DNA of 64,000 bases from Candidatus Dechloromonas phosphorivorans. GTDB lineage: Bacteria; Pseudomonadota; Gammaproteobacteria; Burkholderiales; Rhodocyclaceae. The notes beneath the pieces are model-generated. The model did no database searches. It was not told the DNA's origin and saw only the letters and a list, made by a program, of their open reading frames with translations. The stretch lies in NCBI GenBank assembly GCA_016721185.1, contig JADKIP010000012.1:558001-622000 (forward strand), read 5' to 3'. Positions 1 to 7,935 of the stretch are shown one piece after another. The first letter of the stretch is position 1. Each line of letters starts with the position of its first letter. Both the position numbers and the translations under genes were made by a program.

Positions 1-282
1 CCAGGCTTTTTTCAGGTCGAGCTCAATGCCGGCGATGCAGACGAACAACATCACCGCCCACCAGGCAATGCCATTCAGGGATTGAACCACCGCCGGGTTG
101 AAGACGAAGCTGTAATAGTCGGGAAACACCCGGCCGAGAATGCCTGGCCCGAGCAGGATGCCGGTGATGATTTGGACGACGACCAGTGGCGCGAAATAAT
201 CGGTTCGGCCGAGCCGCCAGATCAGGTAGGGCACGGTGAAAATGATCGTCATTGCGATCAGGAAAATTTCAGTGGTATTCAT
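1..282 (-). CDS. Kef-type (CPA2) cation:proton antiporter, N-terminal part
   Basis: Reading the minus strand from an ATG at 282 gives an uninterrupted hydrophobic protein that runs off the window at position 1, so only about 94 N-terminal residues are visible. The segments FLIAMTIIFTVPYLIW and VVVQIITGILLGPGILG and the following IAWWAVMLFVCIAGIELDL match the first helices of monovalent cation:proton antiporter-2 family proteins, where LGPGILG and GIELDL are typical. It should be an inner-membrane Na+/H+ or K+/H+ exchanger. Substrate cannot be assigned from this fragment. The HPP/CBS gene lies downstream on the genome map but is a separate gene on the same strand. Confidence 0.75.
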   Translation of the reverse strand, partial: MNTTEIFLIAMTIIFTVPYLIWRLGRTDYFAPLVVVQIITGILLGPGILGRVFPDYYSFVFNPAVVQSLNGIAWWAVMLFVCIAGIELDLKKAW

Positions 283-373
283 CGTGGAGCGCTGGGGGCC
301 TTGAGAGGGCAATGCGGGGGCGATGCGGGCGAGGCTGCATTTTACGCTGGGCCGCTGGCACGGCGACTCAGCT

Positions 374-1525
374 TCAAACCCTCGCCGCAGCGGCGGCATG
401 GCGTTGGTAAATTGCCGCCAACAGGTCGGTCTGGGTCAACACACCGACCAGACGCTGGCGGTGATCGATCACCGGAAGAATCGCCGGATGCTCGTTGGCG
501 GTGAGCAGGCCGACAATTTCACTCACCGGCGTATCGGTTTTAGCCAGCACCAGGCGTTGGCTCATGATCTGGCCGACGACTTCCGGCTTGTCGGAATAAG
601 CCGAAGGCGTCGGGCGGAGCAGGCGGCGGATATTGTCGCCAATCCCCTGCCCCGGGTCGGCATGAACGTGGCGCAGGAAATTTTCCATGGTCAGCACGCC
701 AATCACCCGCTGGCCGGCATCCACCACCGGCAGCCCGTGCAGATGGTGTTCCTTCATCAGCGCCCAGGCTTCGTTCAACTCGGTGCCGAACTCGACGCTC
801 AGCACCTCGCTGCTCATGATGTCGGCAGAGCAGCGTTTATCGTGTCGCTGGTGGGCATGAGCCGTTGCCAGGTCGTAGATGCGGACCAGGTCGTCTTCGC
901 TGACATCGAGATAGGTGTCGAGCTTTTCCAGCGCGTGTTGCAGGTCTTCGTGGCGAATGCTGCTGCGCGGTGGGTGGGCTTTCTTGGGGCTGCTTGCGGC
1001 CGGAATACATTGTGGATAGCGCCGGCCGGGCAGCAGATTATTGATCGCCAGCACCGCGACCAGCGCGGCCAGTGCGTTAAGACCGGCGGTGAGCAGCGAA
1101 ACCGGATGCTGCTGGGCGGCCAGTGCAAACACCACGGCCATCGCACCACCGGGCGGGTGGATGCAGCGCAGCAGCGCGGTTACCCAGATCGCCAGACCGA
1201 GCGCGACAGCGACGGCGAGAAAAGTCGGTTGGATCCAGGCGCCGCAAAGGGCGCCGATGATGGCCGAAATCAACAGCCCGCCAATCAGCGACCAGGGCTG
1301 AGCCAGGGGGCTGTGCGGCAAAGCAAAAAGAATCACTGCCGAAGCGCCGAGCGGCGCCAGCAAATAACTGAGCCCCGGCCCGGCTGGCACAACGGTAAGC
1401 ACGGCCTGCATCAACAACATGCCGAGAAACCCGGCCAGAGCACTGCTCCAGCGTTCGCGCCGGGAAAGCGGCGCGGCATCGGCGATCAGGTAACGCAGAG
1501 AAAACTGGTGCAGGGATTTTTTCAT
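374..1525 (-). CDS. HPP family membrane protein with C-terminal CBS pair
   Basis: A 383-residue protein. Residues about 20-165 form an HPP-type four-helix membrane domain with the family signature IHPPGGAMA. Residues about 235-375 form two CBS domains (MSSEVLSVEFG.. and MSQRLVLAKTD..), which normally bind adenosine nucleotides and regulate a linked transport domain. Related HPP proteins have been linked to nitrite transport in plastids and cyanobacteria, but the bacterial substrate is generally unknown. The ATG at 1525 is preferred over the longer reading because the protein then begins MKKSLHQFSLRYL just before the first helix, with a purine-rich GGGGAAA stretch upstream. It is separated by 144 bases from the methyltransferase gene upstream and may be transcribed independently. 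Confidence 0.8.
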   Translation of the reverse strand: MKKSLHQFSLRYLIADAAPLSRRERWSSALAGFLGMLLMQAVLTVVPAGPGLSYLLAPLGASAVILFALPHSPLAQPWSLIGGLLISAIIGALCGAWIQPTFLAVAVALGLAIWVTALLRCIHPPGGAMAVVFALAAQQHPVSLLTAGLNALAALVAVLAINNLLPGRRYPQCIPAASSPKKAHPPRSSIRHEDLQHALEKLDTYLDVSEDDLVRIYDLATAHAHQRHDKRCSADIMSSEVLSVEFGTELNEAWALMKEHHLHGLPVVDAGQRVIGVLTMENFLRHVHADPGQGIGDNIRRLLRPTPSAYSDKPEVVGQIMSQRLVLAKTDTPVSEIVGLLTANEHPAILPVIDHRQRLVGVLTQTDLLAAIYQRHAAAAARV

Positions 1526-1669
1526 GACTTTTGTTTCCCCCTGGAAAACACCACTGGACCTGGCCAGCGCTTGAACTGAATGATCATCGCGAAAAGCGCA
1601 TGCGGTGATCCTGGAAACAACGGCGGCCACGGTCAACCCGGAAAAACGGCCAAAAACGGGGCTGAGGTA

Positions 1670-2467
1670 TCAGGCCTTGCACCCGAGATATTCGCGGAAA
1701 ACGCCGAAGGTGACGACGCACTTGACCTCGACAAAGCCGGCCCGGCGCATGGCATCCAGAATGCGCTCAGGCTCGATCGCGAGATCAATGGTGTCGCCGT
1801 AGTATTCCCAGAGCTGTTTGACGTCAGCCTGGCTGCGCCGCAGGCGGGCGAGGAAAGGGACAAGGCCGCCGATGTAGCCGCGCAGCAGCATCTGGCCGAA
1901 ACGGCTTTGCGGCCGGCTGATTTCCATGATGCAGGCGCGACCGCCCGGACGCAGCACGCGCAGGTATTCGCTGAACGCGAGATCGAGATCGCCGACATGG
2001 CGCAGGGCATAACCCATCGAGACAAAATCGACGTGATTGTCCGGGAGCGGAATCGACTCGGCGTAGGCTTCGATGGTTTCCACGTCGAGCTTCTTGCGCA
2101 GTTCGGCCAGCATGCCGGGCGATGGGTCCAGCGCCAGCAGACGCCCACTCGGGCCGATCAGGCGAAAGCCTTCGGCGGCGACCAGGCCGGTCCCGGCGGC
2201 GACATCAAGCAGCGTCATCCCGGCGCTCAGGCCATTGCGCCGCAGCACATCGCGCCGATACCAGGCGCCGCTGCCCAGCGCCGTAATCCGTTCAGCCTGG
2301 TCATAACCACCCGCCGCCTGATCGAACATGGCGCGGGTCGCTACGCGGCGTTCTTCCTCACCGGCAAAATAGGTTTGCAAGCGCGGATCGGATTTCAGCG
2401 CAGCGATCGGGGAAGCATCAGCGGAAGCATTCGGGGAAGCGGAATCAGTCATTTTTGCATCATGCAC
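1670..2467 (-). CDS. UbiE-like class I SAM-dependent methyltransferase
   Basis: A 265-residue Rossmann-fold methyltransferase. The SAM-binding motif I LLDVAAGTGLVA sits near residues 85-96, followed by an acidic motif II region (LLALDPSPGM) and the post-motif LRPGGRACIMEISRP, a pattern shared with UbiE/COQ5. It is the last gene of the operon running from 9582, and its start overlaps or abuts the stop of the glycosyltransferase gene. An alternative start five codons further in (MTDSAS) is possible. Because the operon encodes chorismatase and halogenase functions, methylation of an aryl polyene head group or of a benzoquinoid intermediate is plausible. That is inference, and a true ubiquinone/menaquinone UbiE role cannot be excluded. 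Confidence 0.8.
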   Translation of the reverse strand: MHDAKMTDSASPNASADASPIAALKSDPRLQTYFAGEEERRVATRAMFDQAAGGYDQAERITALGSGAWYRRDVLRRNGLSAGMTLLDVAAGTGLVAAEGFRLIGPSGRLLALDPSPGMLAELRKKLDVETIEAYAESIPLPDNHVDFVSMGYALRHVGDLDLAFSEYLRVLRPGGRACIMEISRPQSRFGQMLLRGYIGGLVPFLARLRRSQADVKQLWEYYGDTIDLAIEPERILDAMRRAGFVEVKCVVTFGVFREYLGCKA

Positions 2468-3232
2468 TCAGTGAGCGGCTAGCCAGCGCCGCCAGACGAG
2501 CCGCGGCAAACGAAGCAGGAAACCGAGAAATAGTCGGGTATGCATCCAGGTCAGCAAGGTGTTGTCACGCAGGTAGCGGAAATGTGAAACCCCGCCTTCA
2601 TCAGCCCGAAAATAACGCACGGGTGCATCGAGGTTGAGCGGTTGGACGCCAGCCCAACACAGGCGTACCACCGCTTCCGGGTCGAAATCGAAACGGCGCA
2701 TCCAGCGATTACCCAGCATGATGCGTTTGAGCGGCGCAATCGGATAGACGCGAAAGCCGTAGAGCGAATCGCCAATCCCCATCCACAGCGTTTCCAGGTT
2801 GGCCCAGCCGTTCGACACTTTGCGGCCATTGACCCGCAGGGCCGGCGCATCGGCGGCGAACACCGGCTTGCCGAGCACCATCGCTGCCGGTTGGGCCTGT
2901 GAGGCGGCCATGAAGGCCGGAATCAGATCGGCCGGGTGCTGGCCGTCCGAATCCATCGTCAGGGCGTGAGTAAAGCCGGCAGCCGCGGCCTGCGTGATGC
3001 CTTCAAGCACAGCCGAACCCTTGCCGCGGTTTTCCGGCAGGACAATGACTTTCAAGCCGGGATTTTCATCGGCCAGCGCCTGCAGGGCTTGATCGCTGCC
3101 ATCGCTACTGCCATCGACCACGACCCACACCGGCGACCATTGGGCAAGCGCCGCACGCACGGTCGCCAGCACTTTCGGGCCGGGGTTGTAGCTGGGAATC
3201 AGCACCAGGTGCGTTGTCGAGGGAGTGGGCAT
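2468..3232 (-). CDS. Family 2 glycosyltransferase
   Basis: A 254-residue GT-A glycosyltransferase without obvious membrane helices except a hydrophobic C-terminal stretch. The nucleotide-sugar binding start (LVLIPSYNPG), the VVDGSSDGSD loop, ENRGKGSAVLEG and the metal-binding DSDGQ motif are all present. Such GT2 enzymes accompany aryl polyene and xanthomonadin clusters, where a sugar is attached to the polyene or its lipid anchor. A TTG at 3247 overlapping the acyltransferase stop is an alternative start; the ATG at 3232 is preferred. Aryl polyene clusters usually carry a glycosyltransferase/acyltransferase within the main locus. Here these activities lie only in this operon, which argues that it works with the 36-51 kb operon. 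Confidence 0.85.
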   Translation of the reverse strand: MPTPSTTHLVLIPSYNPGPKVLATVRAALAQWSPVWVVVDGSSDGSDQALQALADENPGLKVIVLPENRGKGSAVLEGITQAAAAGFTHALTMDSDGQHPADLIPAFMAASQAQPAAMVLGKPVFAADAPALRVNGRKVSNGWANLETLWMGIGDSLYGFRVYPIAPLKRIMLGNRWMRRFDFDPEAVVRLCWAGVQPLNLDAPVRYFRADEGGVSHFRYLRDNTLLTWMHTRLFLGFLLRLPRLVWRRWLAAH

Positions 3233-3243
3233 GAAATGTCGGT

Positions 3244-4023
3244 TCAAATCGCCAGTGCTGCGGTGGACGGTGTTTTTTGGCTTAATTCGGCCCGGAAATA
3301 AGCCTCAAGCTCCGCCGTAAAGGCGCTCACATCCGACGACGGCTCAAAGCGGCGACCCAGCCGGATGCGGCAATGCAGCGGCAATTCGGGCGGCCGGTAA
3401 CGCCGGGTCTTGCCCATGTAGGGCGAGGAAAACTCGATCAGCAAAGTCTGGACGGGAATGCCGGTACGGCTGGCAATCAGCCCGGTACTGGCCGTGCAGG
3501 TATCGAGCGGAAATTTTTCGGTGCGCGTGCCTTCGGGGAAAATAACCAGATGCGCCCCGTCCTTCAGGGCTTCGCGGCTATTCAGAATCATCGCCAGCGG
3601 CGCGTTGTTGCGGATGTACCCGGCCAGCCGGGTTGCCGCGCCGAAGAAAATATTGTCCATCAGCGCCGCTTTCATGACGCAGACCGCATTCGGCAAGCGC
3701 GAAACGATCAGGACGGCATCGAGCAACGAGGGGTGATTGGCGGCGATGATCAGCGGACCTTCGTCATGCAGTTGATCGAGTTCAGAGAGATCGAAACGAC
3801 AGGAAAAACACAGGCTAAGGAGGTCGAGATAGGTCCGAAAACCATCCCTGATCATGTAGCGACCCCAGCGCTGGCCGAGGCGCTTGGGCAGTAAAAACCG
3901 GGATAGCAGCGCAAACGGCAACCAACCCAGGCAGATCAGGAAAAACAGGCCGGGGATAAGGACCATGGCGACATATTGATAGGCCATCCATAGCGGATTG
4001 CCCGTCGGTCGCTGATCAGTCAT
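3244..4023 (-). CDS. PlsC-like 1-acyl-glycerol-3-phosphate-type acyltransferase
   Basis: A 259-residue membrane-associated acyltransferase. It has an N-terminal hydrophobic helix (YVAMVLIPGLFFLICLGW), the catalytic H-x4-D motif in NHPSLLD near residue 93 and the substrate-binding FPEGTR motif. These define the LPLAT/PlsC superfamily. Its ATG lies inside the last codons of the MipA gene and its stop overlaps the possible glycosyltransferase start, so translation is coupled. A comparable acyltransferase in xanthomonadin/aryl polyene clusters transfers the polyene chain to a lipid-like acceptor. The same role is proposed here by context; a general phospholipid role is the alternative. Confidence 0.85.
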   Translation of the reverse strand: MTDQRPTGNPLWMAYQYVAMVLIPGLFFLICLGWLPFALLSRFLLPKRLGQRWGRYMIRDGFRTYLDLLSLCFSCRFDLSELDQLHDEGPLIIAANHPSLLDAVLIVSRLPNAVCVMKAALMDNIFFGAATRLAGYIRNNAPLAMILNSREALKDGAHLVIFPEGTRTEKFPLDTCTASTGLIASRTGIPVQTLLIEFSSPYMGKTRRYRPPELPLHCRIRLGRRFEPSSDVSAFTAELEAYFRAELSQKTPSTAALAI

Positions 4024-4864
4024 CCACCAGCACGCGGATCGAGGATTCCCCGAGAATCCAGGTCACCACGACGCCCGCCGCAAAATAACCTTTTTGGCGA
4101 ACCAGCGGGCTGTCTTCAAAAGTGGCCCCGCTCAGGTTGTCGTAGCGGATAAAACTGCCCACCCAGTATTTGGGAAAACGCTTGGAGAGCGCGGCGAGAT
4201 ATTGCATGCCGGCATAACCGGAATTGGCCTCGTAAGCGGGCCGCGCTGCCGTCGCGTATTGCGGCGCCACGTTGTAGTAATAGGCGTGCTGGCGCTTGTC
4301 GCCGAACAACGGCCCGGCCAGCATGCCGAGATTCCAGCCGGGCATGCCGGGCAGATCGGTGATGTCCATGTTCAGCTTGGGATGGAAAACGAAGCCAATA
4401 TCCTTCGGCGAACCCTGGACGGTAATTGCGGCACGCAGCGGCAGCAGCAACTTGACGAAGCGCGCCCGATTTGCGGAGCGCCAGAAGGTGACGTCCATCT
4501 GTGGGCCGATTTCAAAGGTGGCTTCGAGATCCGGCATGCCGCTGCGCGCCTTGATATCGTCGCTGGCGGCGGGTGGCGACAGGGCCATACTGAAGGTCAG
4601 ATCAAGCTTGTCGGAATCGAAAAAGCTGGCACGAATACCGTGGCGGTCAGCCTTGAAAAAATCGCCGTGATAGCTGAAAAGCGGCACCGGCATCAGGAAA
4701 TTGTTGGTCTCGTCGGAACCGCGATAGGCCGGAAAGCTGAAAGCGGCGACGCCGGCGCCAACTTCCCAAAGCGGTTTTTCCTCGGCGGCCTGAGCAGCCA
4801 TGCTCAAACTGGCCAGTGCCAGTCCCATTAACCGGGCCCCGGTTTTAATCGTCATTGCCGCCAT
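4016..4864 (-). CDS. MipA/OmpV family outer-membrane protein
   Basis: A protein of 282 residues with a signal peptide ending near AAQAAEE, then alternating beta-strand segments and a terminal strand with aromatic/hydrophobic alternation (YFAAGVVVTWILGESSIRVLV), as in the MipA/OmpV family of outer-membrane barrels. The N-terminal body WEVGAGVAAFSFPAYRGSD is characteristic. MipA was described as a scaffolding partner of MltA and PBP1B in E. coli, and other members respond to stress or antibiotics. Its start ATG at 4864 shares one base with the chorismatase stop codon. A barrel embedded between pigment genes suggests a role in placing or sensing the polyene at the outer membrane, which is inference. 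Confidence 0.8.
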   Translation of the reverse strand: MAAMTIKTGARLMGLALASLSMAAQAAEEKPLWEVGAGVAAFSFPAYRGSDETNNFLMPVPLFSYHGDFFKADRHGIRASFFDSDKLDLTFSMALSPPAASDDIKARSGMPDLEATFEIGPQMDVTFWRSANRARFVKLLLPLRAAITVQGSPKDIGFVFHPKLNMDITDLPGMPGWNLGMLAGPLFGDKRQHAYYYNVAPQYATAARPAYEANSGYAGMQYLAALSKRFPKYWVGSFIRYDNLSGATFEDSPLVRQKGYFAAGVVVTWILGESSIRVLVDD

Positions 4865-5892
4865 CAATCGCGCTCCACCAAACTGTGCGAGGCCATCGCC
4901 TCAATTTCGATCAACAAGTCACGCCGGCAGATATCGGCCTGGACATAAACAATTTCAGCCCCGGCACCGATCAGGCCAAGCAGCGTTGTCTGGACGGCGG
5001 GAAAATCGGCGGCATGGCGCACGTAAACCCGATAGGCAAGCTCGGTAAGGGTGTAAGGCAGCGCCCGGCTGAGACGATTGGCTGCCTCAACGACCACAGC
5101 CACATTCGCCAGTGATTCCCGGCACTGCCCGACAACATCGCCCGGATGCACCGTCTGGTGGCCGACGATGCTGGCGGTCCCGGAAATGAACAATGTTTCC
5201 TGGCCGGGCAGATAAACCAGCGCCGCCCGCGAGAAAGTCGGGCTACGCGGGCCATATTCGGCGGGATAGTTGTAGGCACTGACCTGACGCGGATTTTCGA
5301 GCGGCACGGCCGGCTGATCACCCGCCATGAACGCAATCGAGAGTGGCCCGCCAGCCAGACCGAGGGCACAGGCGGCCGGCACATTGCCGGTAGCGCCGCG
5401 CTGGCATTCGAGAAAGGCATCCTGCCGGCCAATGTTGAACTGGCGATAGCGTTCCAGTCCGTCGGTTTCCTGATTGATTGCCGCCAGGTAATTCCAGACG
5501 CGCCAGAGATGCGGCAATTGCTGCGTTTCAAGCAAGCGGAAGATCCGCCGGTAGGCTTCGGCACTGGCCGCCTGCAGGGCCGAACAACCCTGGACGCCAG
5601 CAAAATCAGCCTCGTCCAGTTCCAGTACGCCGTAAAGCAGGTTTCCCGAACGACACCAGACAATCCCTTCGCTGCGCCCTGAAACCGGTAACAGGCCGGT
5701 CAGCCAGGTTTCTTCGATGACAGCTGCGGTCGACCCGAAAATCGGGGCAAAAATGCGTTGCACCGGCCAGGCCGGCAAAGTCATTGCTGCGCAGTTACCA
5801 AGCAGGGCGCCACCCAACGCCCGTGCCGTTTCACGTGAAACGTCGGATTCGGGGGCTGCGCTCAGGGCTCGGGTCAGCAGTTGCAGGCTCAC
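4864..5892 (-). CDS. XanB2-like chorismatase (hydroxybenzoate-forming)
   Basis: A 342-residue protein of the FkbO/Hyg5/XanB2 chorismatase family, with a RidA-like fold in the C-terminal half. Recognisable elements are LPHLWRVWNYLAAINQ, YRQFNIGRQDAF, the segment QVSAYNYPAEYGPRSPTFSRA and FISGTASIVGHQTVHPGDV, followed by the terminal catalytic region with VYVQADICRRDLLIEIEA. XanB2 of Xanthomonas hydrolyses chorismate to 3- and 4-hydroxybenzoate, which feed xanthomonadin and ubiquinone. A GTG start at 5892 overlaps the halogenase stop by one base. Amino-terminal residues are encoded by a perfect parS palindrome (5828-5841). Product regiochemistry (3-HBA or 4-HBA) cannot be read from sequence. 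Confidence 0.85.
   Translation of the reverse strand: MSLQLLTRALSAAPESDVSRETARALGGALLGNCAAMTLPAWPVQRIFAPIFGSTAAVIEETWLTGLLPVSGRSEGIVWCRSGNLLYGVLELDEADFAGVQGCSALQAASAEAYRRIFRLLETQQLPHLWRVWNYLAAINQETDGLERYRQFNIGRQDAFLECQRGATGNVPAACALGLAGGPLSIAFMAGDQPAVPLENPRQVSAYNYPAEYGPRSPTFSRAALVYLPGQETLFISGTASIVGHQTVHPGDVVGQCRESLANVAVVVEAANRLSRALPYTLTELAYRVYVRHAADFPAVQTTLLGLIGAGAEIVYVQADICRRDLLIEIEAMASHSLVERD
5723..5734 (-). repeat. GTYGACCGYAGC motif copy
   Basis: Minus-strand copy GTCGACCGCAGC, followed by TGTC, inside the chorismatase gene; points away from the origin. Confidence 0.7.
5828..5841. other. parS-like centromere site (perfect palindrome)
   Basis: GTTTCACGTGAAAC is a perfect 14-bp palindrome matching the core of the ParB-binding parS consensus TGTTNCACGTGNAACA. 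It lies inside the chorismatase gene, where it encodes VSRET. Two more copies lie at 17021 and 43121. ParA and ParB genes are not in this window; in most proteobacteria they follow mnmG and rsmG, which would be just beyond the right edge. Confidence 0.8.
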
Positions 5893-7229
5893 TAGATGCT
5901 ATTCATCGCCGTATCATCAACCCGCCGGATGTTGAAGCGGCGGCGTTTCCAGCCCATGAAGGCGCGCTTCGGCTGGATCATGTTGGCGATGTAATAAAGC
6001 AGCTTGAACATCCAGATCGAACGCCAGATCGGCGTCTTGCCGAAAATATCGCCGGCCAGCACCGAAAGCAGCGCTTCCTTCACCCGGAAGATGTTCTTCG
6101 GGTACATGAAGAAGTCGCGCATGATCGGGTTGGTGACGCGGTAGATGAACCACGAAAATTCCTTCGGACCGTGCTTCATCAATTCATCGAAACGCTTGAG
6201 CGCAGCCGGCGCTTGCGCTGGCTTACTGAGGCAGGTATCGATTGCGTCGGCACCGATCACGCCACTGTTCATCGCCAGCAGCACACCGGAAGAAAACACC
6301 GGATCGATGAAGGCATAGGCGTCGCCGAGCAGCAGATAATTGGCGCCGTGGTTGCGCTCCGAAACATAGGAGAAATTGCCGGTCGCCTCGACTTCATTGA
6401 CCAGCGTCGCCATCCTCAGGCGTTCGGCCAGCGGTTCGCACATCGCAATGCCGTCACGCAGGAACTGTTCAATGCTGCGCTGCCCTCGGGTTTTCATGAA
6501 ATACGGCCAGGTCACCATGCCGATGCTGGTGACGTCGTTCATCATCGGAATGAACCAGAACCAGCCATGCTCGAACCAGAAAATACTGATATTGCCTTCA
6601 GCCTGACCATCGTGCCGGATGGCGCCGGAAAAGTGACCGTAAATGGCTGAACTGTTGTGCTTCGGATTGCGGTGCTTGATCTGGAAACGGTTGGCCAGGA
6701 AGGTGTCGCGGCCGGAGGCGTCAACGACGAAACGCGCTTTCCAGGTTTGCTCGCGGCCATCGTCGTGCTGAGCGCGAATCACCGCGCCACTGTTGTCGGG
6801 CAGAAAATCGATCGCCTTGGCCTTGCAGCATTCATGCACCTCAACACCTTTTTTCGCGGCGTTGCGGATCAGCACATCGTCAAACTCGGCTCGCTTGACC
6901 TGATAGGCGTAGGGCTGAGATTTGTCCCAGGCATCGGCAAAATGAAAGGTTTGTGCCATGCCATGTTGCGGCGATATGAACTCAGCGCCCCACTTTTCCA
7001 TGCCGATGGCTTTTACTTCTTCAGCAATGCCCATTCGTTCAAAAAGCGGCATATTGGCCGGCAACAAGGATTCGCCGACATGGAAGCGCGGGTGGCGCGC
7101 TTTTTCCAGCAGCACAACCCGGTAACCCTTTTCGACCAGCAATGGCGCAATCGTCGTGCCGGCTGGCCCGCCGCCAATCACCAGCACATCACAATCCTGC
7201 GGCGTCATCCCGGTTGTTTGTTGTTCCAT
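5892..7229 (-). CDS. Flavin-dependent halogenase (tryptophan/phenol halogenase-like)
   Basis: A 445-residue FAD enzyme. The dinucleotide-binding motif VIGGGPAG occupies residues 17-24, the halogenase-specific WxWxIP motif reads WFWFIP at 223-228, the second halogenase signature Fx.Px.Sx.G reads FIDPVFSSG at 307-315, and a lysine at residue 79 (MEKWGAEF) sits where the catalytic lysine of PrnA-type enzymes lies. These features favour a real halogenase over a geranylgeranyl-reductase-like oxidoreductase. Xanthomonadins are brominated aryl polyenes, and the neighbouring chorismatase supplies a phenolic substrate. Halogenation of a hydroxybenzoyl or aryl polyene head is therefore the leading inference. 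A separate flavin reductase is needed and is not seen nearby. Confidence 0.8.
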   Translation of the reverse strand: MEQQTTGMTPQDCDVLVIGGGPAGTTIAPLLVEKGYRVVLLEKARHPRFHVGESLLPANMPLFERMGIAEEVKAIGMEKWGAEFISPQHGMAQTFHFADAWDKSQPYAYQVKRAEFDDVLIRNAAKKGVEVHECCKAKAIDFLPDNSGAVIRAQHDDGREQTWKARFVVDASGRDTFLANRFQIKHRNPKHNSSAIYGHFSGAIRHDGQAEGNISIFWFEHGWFWFIPMMNDVTSIGMVTWPYFMKTRGQRSIEQFLRDGIAMCEPLAERLRMATLVNEVEATGNFSYVSERNHGANYLLLGDAYAFIDPVFSSGVLLAMNSGVIGADAIDTCLSKPAQAPAALKRFDELMKHGPKEFSWFIYRVTNPIMRDFFMYPKNIFRVKEALLSVLAGDIFGKTPIWRSIWMFKLLYYIANMIQPKRAFMGWKRRRFNIRRVDDTAMNSI

Positions 7230-7266
7230 TGGCCAATCCCTATCGAATTTTCTGTGGTGGCTAAAG

Positions 7267-7899
7267 TTATTTGTTTTTATAGGTCATGGAAGCCACTGTT
7301 TCAGAGTGACCGTCGATCTTGCTTACTTTGTTGGCGGACCAATAAACGTAATAGGGGCCGTAACTCGACCACCAATAACGCCAGTAAGGCCCATCCAGTT
7401 TCGGATTTTCATTGGTTTGCGGATAGCCCACCGAGATGATGACCTGTTCTTTGGTCATGCCCTTCATTAGTTTGCCGGCCTCGATTGCCTTGCGAATGGC
7501 GGGTGGGTATTTGGCAATTTTCAACCTGGGGTCTTCCACAAGCACCAGCTTGTTCACCCATTGTTCCGTGGTTTCCTGCTCCCGGCCATAGTCATGACCC
7601 AACCGCATCGGCTTGCCATCAACCTCGACGTAAGCCCGATAACCGTCAATTTTTTTGACGTTGATCCGTGTGCCGGCCGGAATGAACGCCAGCTGCGCCA
7701 GATTGGAATCGCTGATCCAGTCCCCTTCATAGTGCAGATTGCAGCAGGCAAAACCGCTTCGGGTTGCGGCTTCCTTGCGGTTTTCGGGCGGGCTGTTCTC
7801 GTCGGGCTTCGTATCGGTATTTTTGCAGCCGACGAGCACCGAAAGAGCGAGTGCTACGGTCAACCGACAAAAATGGCCAAAAACGAGCTGTTTATTCAT
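7267..7899 (-). CDS. Predicted lipoprotein with SmpA/OmlA-like C-terminal region
   Basis: A 210-residue protein with a lipoprotein signal peptide; the lipobox reads VLVGC with the modified cysteine near residue 25. A Pro/Glu/Lys-rich linker follows. The middle contains FIPAGTRINVKKIDGYRAYVEVDGKPMRLGHDYG, a compact domain seen in small hypothetical proteins. The C-terminus MTKEQVIISVGYPQTNENP plus WRYW and VYW resembles the SmpA/BamE-type repeat, in which a G-x-P turn follows a helix. No enzymatic function is recognised. It is wedged between the radical SAM and halogenase genes on the same strand with 36-37-base gaps, so it is probably co-transcribed. A periplasmic assembly or transport role for the pigment is possible but unproven. 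Confidence 0.6.
   Translation of the reverse strand: MNKQLVFGHFCRLTVALALSVLVGCKNTDTKPDENSPPENRKEAATRSGFACCNLHYEGDWISDSNLAQLAFIPAGTRINVKKIDGYRAYVEVDGKPMRLGHDYGREQETTEQWVNKLVLVEDPRLKIAKYPPAIRKAIEAGKLMKGMTKEQVIISVGYPQTNENPKLDGPYWRYWWSSYGPYYVYWSANKVSKIDGHSETVASMTYKNK
7853..7864 (-). repeat. GTYGACCGYAGC motif copy
   Basis: Minus-strand copy GTTGACCGTAGC, followed by ACTC, in the lipoprotein gene; points away from the origin. Confidence 0.7.
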
Positions 7900-7935
7900 G
7901 TAGCTGTTTATTCATCTAGTTTCCGCGAGCCGAGA

